A program made the translations under genes and the position numbers. DNA of 13,159 nucleotides, taken from assembly GCA_026393335.1 (NCBI GenBank), contig JAPLAJ010000116.1, forward strand, positions 1-13,159, given 5' to 3'. Below, in pieces: positions 1 to 6,357 of the stretch. Source of the DNA: Rhodoluna sp. (GTDB lineage: Bacteria > Actinomycetota > Actinomycetes > Actinomycetales > Microbacteriaceae). Under the pieces are notes generated by a model. That model had not been told where the DNA came from. It did not search any database and was given only the letters and a program-made list of their open reading frames with translations. Position 1 is the stretch's first letter, and every line of letters begins with the position of its first letter.

Positions 1-856
1 CGCACCAGGACTTAAAGATCTAGAAACCACAGTTGCTGTTGCTCACCACACAGCCCTTGCTCACGCTGAAGCTACTCGAGCACTTCGTGCGGTTAGACCA
101 GAGATTCGTAGTGGTATTACTTTGAACATGACTAACTATCGTGTTGATGATGAGAACAACGCAGAATTACAAGAACTTCGTAACTACTGGGATTCAAATA
201 TCAACAAGTGGTGGATGGATGCGCAGCTACACGGAACCTATCCACAAAACCTAGTTGAACTTTATGGCGACAAACTCTCTAAGGTTGTAAAGCCGGGAGA
301 CATGGAAGCGCTAAAGATTGACAGCGAATTCCTTGGCATCAACTATTACTCTGATTCTTTCCTTAATACCCCAACAGCTGAACAGGTTGAAAAGAACGAG
401 GGAACATTTGCTTTCCCAATCAACTCTGATGGAACTCCGCCAGGACCGCTAACGGACATGGGTTGGCCAATCACTCCAGCTGGACTTACCGATCTTCTAG
501 TTCGCATCCACAAGGACTGGCCAGAGATTCAAGACATCGCTATCACTGAGAACGGTGTTGCATACGGTGATGAGCCAGATGCTAAGGGCGAAGTCAATGA
601 CGATCGTCGCGTGGACTACCTTGTGAACCACCTTGTAGCAGTGAGTGATGCTATTGAACAGGGTGTTCCCGTTAAGAGTTATTACTACTGGTCCCTCCTT
701 GACAACTTTGAGTGGGCTGAAGGATATGCGAAACGATTTGGTATCGTTTTTGTCAATTTTGAAACATTACAGAGAATCGTGAAACTTTCTGGAACCGTTT
801 ACAGTAAGGTTATTGCGACAAACGGTAAATCACTAGAAGTCCTCGCTAAAAAGTAG
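1..856 (+). CDS. GH1 family beta-glucosidase, C-terminal part (5' end outside the window)
   Basis: The frame is open from base 2 to a TAG at 854-856, giving 284 residues of a family that is usually 440-480 long, so the N-terminus and the acid/base NEP motif lie off the left edge. The opening residues (HHTALAHAEATRALR, then GITLNMT) match the GH1 stretch that follows the acid/base glutamate. The nucleophile motif ITENG is present, with the catalytic Glu at 548-550. It is followed by the aglycone-site signature YYYWSLLDNFEWAEGY and then KRFGIVFVNF, the standard GH1 ending. The family hydrolyses beta-linked glucosides or related disaccharides, usually in the cytoplasm after uptake by a sugar ABC transporter. 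A lacI-type gene follows after 29 nt in the same direction, which fits a sugar-use operon. The exact substrate cannot be read from the sequence. The usual Trp near the C-terminus in the KxSxxWY region is Val here. Confidence 0.93.
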   Translation, partial: APGLKDLETTVAVAHHTALAHAEATRALRAVRPEIRSGITLNMTNYRVDDENNAELQELRNYWDSNINKWWMDAQLHGTYPQNLVELYGDKLSKVVKPGDMEALKIDSEFLGINYYSDSFLNTPTAEQVEKNEGTFAFPINSDGTPPGPLTDMGWPITPAGLTDLLVRIHKDWPEIQDIAITENGVAYGDEPDAKGEVNDDRRVDYLVNHLVAVSDAIEQGVPVKSYYYWSLLDNFEWAEGYAKRFGIVFVNFETLQRIVKLSGTVYSKVIATNGKSLEVLAKK

Positions 857-885
857 AGGCAGTAAGTAAGAGGGAGGATGCAGGG

Positions 886-1890
886 ATGGTTCCCGCCCAA
901 AGACCCACTTACAGTGTTATTGCCAAAGCAGCCGGTGTTTCAGAAGCAACTGTATCCCGCGTCCTAAATGGTGACGAAAGCGTTCATCCCGATAGAGCAA
1001 AGCGTGTTCAAGACGCCGTTGACAAGCTTGGTTATCGCAAGAACAGAGTTGCCTCAGCTCTAGCATCAGGGCGCTCAGGGCTTATTGCTGTGGTTATCGA
1101 TGATGATCTGTCAGTGTTCAGTGACCCTTTCTGGGGCACAGTAACCTCAGGGGTTAGCCGTATTCTTTCCGAGAATGGTCTTCACACTGTTCTCATGGTT
1201 TCTCCTGTTGGATCAGTCGATGGTGGTGTTGCTCACTACCTCAAGTCAGGTGAAGTTGATGGAGCTATCTTCTTCGTTCTGCATAGCGATGCGCTAGTGA
1301 ATAACTTGAAAAAGACCGGCCTACCGATGGTTATCACTGGCACGCCTCACTCAAGTATGGACATCCCTTTTGTGGATACTGATAACTTTGGCGGGGCATA
1401 TTCCGGTACCAAACATCTAATCAACCAGGGCTGTAAAAAGATAGCTTGTATCACCGGTGACATTGGAACTACCGCTGCTAAGCAACGTCTAGATGGCTAC
1501 CTGCAGGCATTTAGAGAAACTGGTGGCATTCCTGCCAAAGGTTTGATTTGTGAAGGCGACTACTCGCTAGAAAGCGGAATGCATCACGCTCGCATGCTTC
1601 TAGAAACTCACCCAGATGTTGATGGAATCTTTGCTAGCAATGACCTGATGGCAGCAGGGGCAGTAACGGTCCTGCAAGATCTAGGACGTTTGGTGCCAGA
1701 AGATGTGAAGGTGGTGGGCTTCGATGATGCACTTATTGCTCAGACCACTAGGCCAGCACTTACTACCATTCGCCAGGATGTGGTGGCCTTGGGTGAAGCT
1801 GCCGGGTCCCTTATGATTGCCCAACTCAACGGCGAAGATGTAAAGCCAATAATCACACCAACAGAATTGATTATCAGAGCCAGCGCTTAG
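886..1890 (+). CDS. LacI-family transcriptional repressor
   Basis: This 334-residue protein has the full LacI/GalR layout. Residues 9-28 (YSVIAKAAGVSEATVSRVLN) form the helix-turn-helix. The hinge helix around 52-63 (NRVASALASGRSG) includes the Leu that inserts at a central CpG in operators. A periplasmic-binding-like effector domain follows from about residue 66, ending with FASNDLMAAGAV, VVGFDDA and TTIRQDV. The ATG at 886 is chosen because AGGGAGG at 871-877 lies eight bases upstream; the ATG at 878 is out of frame. It lies 29 nt behind the GH1 gene, so it is probably a local repressor of glucoside use with a sugar or sugar phosphate as inducer. A CG-centred palindrome of the type this family binds lies just downstream of the gene at 1911-1928, in front of the secreted-protein gene. 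Which sugar it senses is not visible. Confidence 0.95.
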   Translation: MVPAQRPTYSVIAKAAGVSEATVSRVLNGDESVHPDRAKRVQDAVDKLGYRKNRVASALASGRSGLIAVVIDDDLSVFSDPFWGTVTSGVSRILSENGLHTVLMVSPVGSVDGGVAHYLKSGEVDGAIFFVLHSDALVNNLKKTGLPMVITGTPHSSMDIPFVDTDNFGGAYSGTKHLINQGCKKIACITGDIGTTAAKQRLDGYLQAFRETGGIPAKGLICEGDYSLESGMHHARMLLETHPDVDGIFASNDLMAAGAVTVLQDLGRLVPEDVKVVGFDDALIAQTTRPALTTIRQDVVALGEAAGSLMIAQLNGEDVKPIITPTELIIRASA

Positions 1891-1910
1891 ATAACGAATT
1901 GGTAACTACC

Positions 1911-1928
1911 CGCGAAACCGCTTTCACG
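1911..1928. promoter_or_regulatory. Putative LacI-type operator
   Basis: CGCGAAACCGCTTTCACG is an inverted repeat centred on CpG. The left half CGCGAAACC and the reverse complement of the right half, CGTGAAAGC, agree at seven of nine positions. CG-centred 14-20 bp palindromes with A/T-rich inner arms are the usual LacI/GalR sites. It overlaps the -35 position predicted from the -10 box at 1945-1950, where a bound protein would repress the secreted-protein gene. The adjacent LacI-family protein is the obvious candidate binder, but that link is inferred. Confidence 0.6.
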
Positions 1929-1944
1929 AAGTCTTTGTAAAGGC

Positions 1945-1950
1945 TAATCT
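1945..1950 (+). promoter_or_regulatory. -10 box of the secreted-protein gene
   Basis: TAATCT fits the actinobacterial TANNNT -10 pattern. It places the transcription start near 1957-1958, exactly at the first base of the foldable leader. No good TTGACA is present 17 bases upstream; that slot (1922-1927, TTTCAC) falls inside the palindrome at 1911-1928. Confidence 0.45.
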
Positions 1951-1956
1951 GCTAAT

Positions 1957-2057
1957 AGGAAGTGTGTGCGCACTCCGAAGAATATTGGAGTTCCGCGCAC
2001 CTGTCTAACTCCTGTTCTCCTTCGGGCACACATTCCGGCCTAGATGAAGGAAAACTA
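1957..2057 (+). promoter_or_regulatory. Structured 5' leader with competing helices
   Basis: The leader folds strongly. The outer stem pairs GGAAGTGTG (1958-1966) with CACAC and TTCC (2027-2031 and 2033-2036), with A2032 bulged. An inner hairpin pairs TGCGC (1967-1971) with GCGCA (1995-1999) and ACTCC (1972-1976) with GGAGT (1987-1991), with a three-base bulge and a ten-base loop. GGAGTT (1987-1992) can instead pair with AACTCC (2007-2012), which excludes the inner hairpin. Loop bases GAAG (1977-1980) can pair with CTTC (2020-2023), a possible pseudoknot. A Shine-Dalgarno AAGGA lies at 2047-2051, after the outer stem. I do not recognise a known riboswitch class. The function is inferred from pairing only. 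Confidence 0.5.
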
Positions 2058-3482
2058 ATGAGCCTAAAGATCAATAAATTTGCGGCATTTGCCTCAACTG
2101 TATTGCTATCAATCGTCGGTATCGGAGCAATCTCTGCTCCAGCCCACGCAGCTGACTGCCCTTACCCAGTTGAAGATCAGACAGCCAACGACAAGCCAGT
2201 GACTAACATTCGCTTGATCAGCCCTGTTCTTACCGATGACAACTCAATTCGTCGCTACGACTTTGAATCACAGTTCACAAATGACTGTGACTGGTTCGGT
2301 GTTGGAATGCGCTTCAACCAGGTCTATGTTCCATTTGGTCTAAACACCAACCTAACTTTCCAGGCAACCGACGCTAAAGGTGTGCCGCTTGTAGGAAAGA
2401 CGATCACTCTTCGTGCCAACAAGGGCTACTCAAACTCAAACGCTGCTGTTCGCGTTAACGGCATCAAGGCACGACCAGCTCCATCTAACGCATCTGATGG
2501 CGCTAAGGTTACTGCAACATCAGATATCAATGGAATCGTGAACTTCGTAGTTCAGTCTCCAGGTGACTGTGAAGATTACGGAGGTGTGCTACCAGATGCT
2601 CCAGCTAATCCAGGAGCTGACACCCCTAACGATAAGAATGCAGATCCAACTACTGACTGCTTTAGCCAGTTCCTACCTAGCATCACAGGTGAGAAGACAG
2701 ACTCTGCGGACTTCCTAGAACTGCACTACTTCAACCCAGCAGCTCTTGACTACACAGCAGCTGACTCAACCATTTCTCTTCTTGCTCCAACTCTTAGAGT
2801 TGAAGACACTGAAGCAGGAAAAGCTAACGCTATGGAAATCGATGGCAGACTAGCAACCTACGCACCTGTTGCTTCTAAGCAAGTTATTGCTTTCCAGGCA
2901 ATGCAGGAAAGCGGTGGTTATGCAAGAAACCAGCCAATAACAGTTCGCATTAACCTTGCTAACTCAGGCTCAACAGCAAAAACTGCTGCTGGAATTTTTG
3001 CTAACACTGGCCGTGCAACTGCAACCAATGCCGATGCAACTAAGACATCTGAAGATCAACTAGTTCTTAATGGAACTACTGATGCCTTCGGTGTTGTTGT
3101 ATTCACTTTGAACAACACAGACACAACTGCAGGTGCTAAGCCAGCAACTCCAACAACAGCGCCAGCTGCAGGTTCTAAGTACGCGAGAATCTTTGCTGGA
3201 ATCACTGGCAAGTCAAACGCTGGAACTGAAGTTGAATTCCACTACTACAAGCCAGCACCACCAACAGCTATTGCTATCGCAGCTTCAGGTCGCAAGATCA
3301 CTGTGACACTTACAAATGCAAAAGCTAAGAAGTCATCAATTACTATTACAGGCCTAAAGGCATCATCAGTTACACCAACTGTTGACAAGAAGGCTTATTC
3401 ATACACCGTCAAGAAGGGAAAGATTACTGTCAAGGTAGTCTCAAACGGAAAGACACTTACCAAGGTATTTACTGTCAAGTAG
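2058..3482 (+). CDS. Secreted Ig-like repeat protein of unknown function
   Basis: The protein is 474 residues. The ATG at 2058 is chosen because it follows AAGGA (2047-2051) by six bases and starts a textbook Sec signal peptide: basic N-end (SLKINK), hydrophobic core, and AHA|A cleavage after residue 31. An upstream in-frame GTG at 1962 would bury the signal peptide and lacks a ribosome site. The mature protein holds two related beta-rich blocks: about 85-228 (ending DINGIVNFVV, then ITGEKTDSADFLELHYFNPA) and about 265-400 (ending DAFGVVVFTL, then ITGKSNAGTEVEFHYYKPA), which look like bacterial Ig-like domains. A Pro/Thr/Ala linker lies at 355-373. A Lys-rich beta tail (about 403-474) lacks LPXTG or a membrane anchor. 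Cysteines 34, 77, 171 and 201 could form two disulfides. It is probably a cell-surface or extracellular structural or adhesive protein; the precise role is unknown. Confidence 0.85.
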   Translation: MSLKINKFAAFASTVLLSIVGIGAISAPAHAADCPYPVEDQTANDKPVTNIRLISPVLTDDNSIRRYDFESQFTNDCDWFGVGMRFNQVYVPFGLNTNLTFQATDAKGVPLVGKTITLRANKGYSNSNAAVRVNGIKARPAPSNASDGAKVTATSDINGIVNFVVQSPGDCEDYGGVLPDAPANPGADTPNDKNADPTTDCFSQFLPSITGEKTDSADFLELHYFNPAALDYTAADSTISLLAPTLRVEDTEAGKANAMEIDGRLATYAPVASKQVIAFQAMQESGGYARNQPITVRINLANSGSTAKTAAGIFANTGRATATNADATKTSEDQLVLNGTTDAFGVVVFTLNNTDTTAGAKPATPTTAPAAGSKYARIFAGITGKSNAGTEVEFHYYKPAPPTAIAIAASGRKITVTLTNAKAKKSSITITGLKASSVTPTVDKKAYSYTVKKGKITVKVVSNGKTLTKVFTVK

Positions 3483-3498
3483 CTTCTCCTTAGAGAAT

Positions 3499-3533
3499 AA
3501 AAAACCGGTTACCTAATAAGTAACCGGTTTTTT
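3499..3533. terminator. Bidirectional intrinsic terminator
   Basis: A perfect 14-bp stem pairs AAAAAACCGGTTAC (3499-3512) with GTAACCGGTTTTTT (3520-3533) around a seven-base loop. The A-run on one side and the T-run on the other give a U-tract in both directions. It lies between the stop codon of the secreted-protein gene and the stop of the converging HAD gene, so it can serve both. Confidence 0.92.
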
Positions 3534-3542
3534 ATTTAAGAA

Positions 3543-4316
3543 CTACTTAACTAAATCTCCAATAGAGTTCAGAATCTCATTTGGTCTAAACGGATACTTG
3601 TTGATCTCTGCATCATCTGCAATTCCTGTAAGAACTAGGACTGTGTGCAGACCAGCTTCGATACCAGCAACGATGTCGGTGTCCATGCGGTCACCAATCA
3701 TTCCTGTGGTTTCTGAGTGAGCATTGATTTTGTTCATAGCTGATCTAAACATCATCGGGTTTGGTTTACCTACGATATATGGTTCGCGACCTGTGGCTTT
3801 TGTAATTAGAGCTGCAACAGATCCTGTTGCAGGGAGAACACCGTCAGCGCTAGGACCAGTTGCATCTGGGTTGGTAGCAATAAATCTTGCACCATTGTTA
3901 ATAAGCCTGATTGCCTTGGTTAGTGAATCAAAGTTGAAGTTTCTAGATTCTCCTAGAACAACATAGTCAGGGTTCACATCAGTCATCACGTAACCGATTT
4001 CGTGCATTGCTGTAGTTAAACCTGCTTCACCTAATACATACGCTGAGCCCTTAGGTTTCTGGGATGCGATAAAGTCAGCTGTTGCCAGAGCACTGGTCCA
4101 GATGGCATCTGATGGAATGTCTAAGCCAGTGGACTTAAGTCTTGCTGAAAGGTCTCTAGGGGTATACATCGAGTTATTAGTTAGAACTAGGAACCTAAGG
4201 CCCTCTTCTCGCCACTGCTTTAATACTTCAGCAGCTCCAGGTAGGGCATGTCCTTCGTGCACAAGCACGCCGTCCATGTCAGTTAACCAACACTCTATTT
4301 TTCTTCGTTCAGCCAT
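3543..4316 (-). CDS. NagD-like HAD-superfamily (subclass IIA) phosphatase
   Basis: This 257-residue protein carries all four HAD motifs. Motif I is DMDGV, with D13 as nucleophile and D15 as general acid/base. Motif II is LTNNS (45-49). Motif III is K184 in VGKPNP. Motif IV is GDRMDTD, with D209 and D214 binding magnesium. The TNNS wording, the large cap between motifs II and III (about 70-180) and the C-terminal IVAGIEAGLHTVLVLTG are typical of the NagD/p-nitrophenylphosphatase-type subclass IIA. These enzymes dephosphorylate small phosphates such as nucleotides, sugar phosphates or phosphoglycolate in the cytoplasm; the substrate here is not readable. The ATG at 4316 has no close Shine-Dalgarno, and a -10 box lies six bases upstream, suggesting a leaderless mRNA. 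It diverges from the RNA methyltransferase gene across 38 bp and ends at the shared terminator. Confidence 0.93.
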   Translation of the reverse strand: MAERRKIECWLTDMDGVLVHEGHALPGAAEVLKQWREEGLRFLVLTNNSMYTPRDLSARLKSTGLDIPSDAIWTSALATADFIASQKPKGSAYVLGEAGLTTAMHEIGYVMTDVNPDYVVLGESRNFNFDSLTKAIRLINNGARFIATNPDATGPSADGVLPATGSVAALITKATGREPYIVGKPNPMMFRSAMNKINAHSETTGMIGDRMDTDIVAGIEAGLHTVLVLTGIADDAEINKYPFRPNEILNSIGDLVK

Positions 4317-4322
4317 GGTTCT

Positions 4323-4328
4323 ACTTTA
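4323..4328 (-). promoter_or_regulatory. -10 box of the HAD phosphatase gene (leaderless)
   Basis: On the minus strand TAAAGT fits TANNNT and ends six bases before the ATG at 4316, so the start point would fall on the A of the start codon. No clear -35 and no suitable Shine-Dalgarno are seen. Confidence 0.45.
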
Positions 4329-4341
4329 CCTTTAGCAAAGT

Positions 4342-4347
4342 TAGGCT
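4342..4347 (+). promoter_or_regulatory. -10 box of the SpoU methyltransferase gene (leaderless)
   Basis: TAGGCT fits TANNNT and ends seven bases before the ATG at 4355, so transcription would begin at or next to the start codon. Only a weak AGG could act as a ribosome site. It shares a 38-bp divergent region with the minus-strand -10 box at 4323-4328. Confidence 0.4.
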
Positions 4348-4354
4348 TGAGTAG

Positions 4355-5011
4355 ATGTCAGATAAAGAGCAACCAAACAATCCAAGCCATGAGCTCAGCA
4401 CATGGGGCGTAGGCCCATGGCTAGGTGACCTACCAGAGGGCTATGACCACCCTGATTCCATCTATGACCCTGAGTTATTGGCAAATGGGGACACCCGTAA
4501 TGTGGTGGATAAGTATAGGTATTGGAAGATGGAAGCCATTGTGGCTGACCTAGACACCAAACGTCACCCTTTCCACGTAGCCATCGAGAACTGGCAACAT
4601 GATCTAAACATCGGCTCAATAGTCCGCAATGCCAATGCCTTCTTAGCTCAAGAAGTACACATCATCGGCAATAAGCGTTGGAATAGACGTGGAGCCATGG
4701 TTACTGACCGCTACCAACACATCAGACACCATGAAACAGTTGAAGAGTTCCTAACCTGGGCTAGACAAGAGAACCTACCAATCATCGCCATAGACAACGT
4801 CCCGGGTTGCAAGAAGATCGAGACCTATAAACTCCCTGAATCTTGCGTATTCCTATTTGGTCAAGAAGGACCAGGCCTTAGTGACCAAGCCATTGAGGCA
4901 AGCGATGTAGTCCTTGAGATAACCCAGTTCGGCTCCACAAGATCCATCAACGCCTCTGCTGCAGCAGCTATAACCATGCACGCATGGGTTCAGCAACACG
5001 TCTTCGGCTAA
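4355..5011 (+). CDS. SpoU/TrmH-family RNA 2'-O-methyltransferase
   Basis: The protein is 218 residues and has the three SPOUT/SpoU motifs in order. Motif 1 is NIGSIVRNANAF (85-96), with the Asn/Arg that hold the target ribose. Motif 2 is VFLFGQEGPGLS (165-176). Motif 3 is LEITQFGSTRSINASAAAAI (187-206), which forms the knotted S-adenosylmethionine site. Such enzymes methylate the 2'-OH of a nucleotide in tRNA or rRNA. The N-terminal ~70 residues (rich in Asp, Pro and Trp) replace the ribosomal-L30e-like RNA-binding domain found in RlmB/TsnR types, so target choice cannot be inferred. It lies 59 bp upstream of purA in the same direction and may be cotranscribed. The hairpin-like GTGCTC-TAA-GGGCAC at 5021-5035 lacks a U-tract and is unlikely to separate them. 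Confidence 0.92.
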   Translation: MSDKEQPNNPSHELSTWGVGPWLGDLPEGYDHPDSIYDPELLANGDTRNVVDKYRYWKMEAIVADLDTKRHPFHVAIENWQHDLNIGSIVRNANAFLAQEVHIIGNKRWNRRGAMVTDRYQHIRHHETVEEFLTWARQENLPIIAIDNVPGCKKIETYKLPESCVFLFGQEGPGLSDQAIEASDVVLEITQFGSTRSINASAAAAITMHAWVQQHVFG

Positions 5012-5070
5012 ACTTGAGGGGTGCTCTAAGGGCACAGAATCTTGACACTGCAAACTGAAATGAGATTGCC

Positions 5071-6357
5071 ATGCCTGCTTTTGTGATTGTAGGAGCCCAG
5101 TGGGGCGATGAAGGCAAGGGTAAAGCTACAGACCTGTTGGCTGAGCATATTCAATATGTTGTGAAGTTTAATGGTGGTAACAACGCAGGTCACACCGTAG
5201 TTATTGGCAATGAAAAATATGCACTGCATCTACTACCTTCAGGAATCTTAACTCCAGGTGTTATTCCTGTTATCTCTAACGGTGTTGTTATTGATCTGCA
5301 CGTTTTGTTTGAAGAGCTTGATGCATTGAATGCTAGAGGTATCGACACTAGTCGTTTGCGCATTTCAGCTAACGCACATGTCATTACTCCCTATCACGTA
5401 TCTCTAGATAAGACTGCTGAACGATTCTTAGGTAAGAGGGCTATCGGTACTACTGGTCGAGGTATTGGCCCAACATATGCTGACAAGATCAATCGTGTCG
5501 GTATTCGTATTCAAGACTTGTTCGACGAATCAATTCTTCGTCAAAAAGTTGAAGCTGCCTTGGTTCAGAAGAACCAGCTATTAACTAAGGTTTACAACCG
5601 TTCTGCAATCCGAGTAGAAGAAATTGTTAGCGAACTTCTTTCCTACACAGATCGCCTTCGTCCAATGGTTGCTGACACTGCTCTTGAATTGCACCAAGCA
5701 ATCGAAGCAGGGAAGAACGTACTGTTCGAAGGTGGACAGGCAACAATGCTTGATGTTGATCACGGAACATATCCGTTCGTGACTTCATCAAATGCTACTG
5801 CTGGTGGAGCTGCAACAGGATCTGGAATTGGTCCTGGACTATTTCAAAACGTAATTGGAATTGTTAAGGCATACACAACTCGTGTTGGAGCAGGTCCTTT
5901 CCCTACAGAACTCTTTGACGAGTGGGGCGAGTTACTTCGTAAGACAGGTCACGAGTATGGCACTACAACGGGTCGTCCACGTCGCTGTGGTTGGTATGAC
6001 GCTCCGATTGCTAGATACGCAGCTCGCATCAACGGGCTTACAGACTTTGTATTGACCAAGCTAGATGTTCTAACTGGAATCAAGGAGATTCCTGTTTGTG
6101 TGGCTTACGAAGTTGATGGCAAGAGAGTGGAAGAAGTTCCTGTTTCACAATCTGATTTCCACCACGCAATTCCAATCTATGAAATGTTCCCTGGTTGGGA
6201 TGAGGACATCACTGGTTGCAGGAAGTTTGAAGATCTTCCTAAGAATGCTCAGGATTACGTGAGAGCTCTAGAGAAGATGAGCAACTGCAGAATCTCAGCT
6301 ATCGGTGTTGGTCCTGCTCGCGATGCGACTATCGTGTTGCACGACATGCTTGGCTAA
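5071..6357 (+). CDS. purA: Adenylosuccinate synthetase
   Basis: The 428-residue length is normal for the family. PurA joins IMP and aspartate with GTP to make adenylosuccinate, the committed step to AMP. The phosphate loop GDEGKGK spans 12-18 with catalytic D13, GGNNAGH contains H41, GTTGRGIGPTYADK lies at 126-139 (IMP binding), FEGGQATMLDVDHGTYPFVTSSN starts at 219, and TTTGRPRRCGW lies at 298-308. KLDVL (330-334) is the guanine-binding NKxD-like motif. FEGGQATML in place of the FEGAQG found in many bacteria is typical of actinobacteria. The ATG at 5071 puts the GAQWGDEGKGK motif at its usual distance from the N-terminus; the ribosome site is weak. The stop overlaps the converging peptidase gene by four bases, with no terminator between them. 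Confidence 0.98.
   Translation: MPAFVIVGAQWGDEGKGKATDLLAEHIQYVVKFNGGNNAGHTVVIGNEKYALHLLPSGILTPGVIPVISNGVVIDLHVLFEELDALNARGIDTSRLRISANAHVITPYHVSLDKTAERFLGKRAIGTTGRGIGPTYADKINRVGIRIQDLFDESILRQKVEAALVQKNQLLTKVYNRSAIRVEEIVSELLSYTDRLRPMVADTALELHQAIEAGKNVLFEGGQATMLDVDHGTYPFVTSSNATAGGAATGSGIGPGLFQNVIGIVKAYTTRVGAGPFPTELFDEWGELLRKTGHEYGTTTGRPRRCGWYDAPIARYAARINGLTDFVLTKLDVLTGIKEIPVCVAYEVDGKRVEEVPVSQSDFHHAIPIYEMFPGWDEDITGCRKFEDLPKNAQDYVRALEKMSNCRISAIGVGPARDATIVLHDMLG

Noticed and set aside
780..805. GGAACCGTTTAC as a second LacI operator
   Set aside because: It lies inside the GH1 coding sequence and its arms match poorly.
1962..2057. N-terminal extension of the secreted protein from a GTG at 1962
   Set aside because: It would bury a clear signal peptide behind 32 residues, has no properly spaced ribosome site, and coincides with the foldable leader.
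3724..3966. Plus-strand frame inside the HAD gene
   Set aside because: It is the antisense of a complete enzyme gene with all motifs.
5021..5035. GTGCTC-TAA-GGGCAC as a terminator between the methyltransferase gene and purA
   Set aside because: It has a three-base loop, a G-U pair and no U-tract.
5042..5047. TTGACA as -35 of purA
   Set aside because: The matching -10 slot (5065-5070, ATTGCC) is poor and would put the start point inside the gene.
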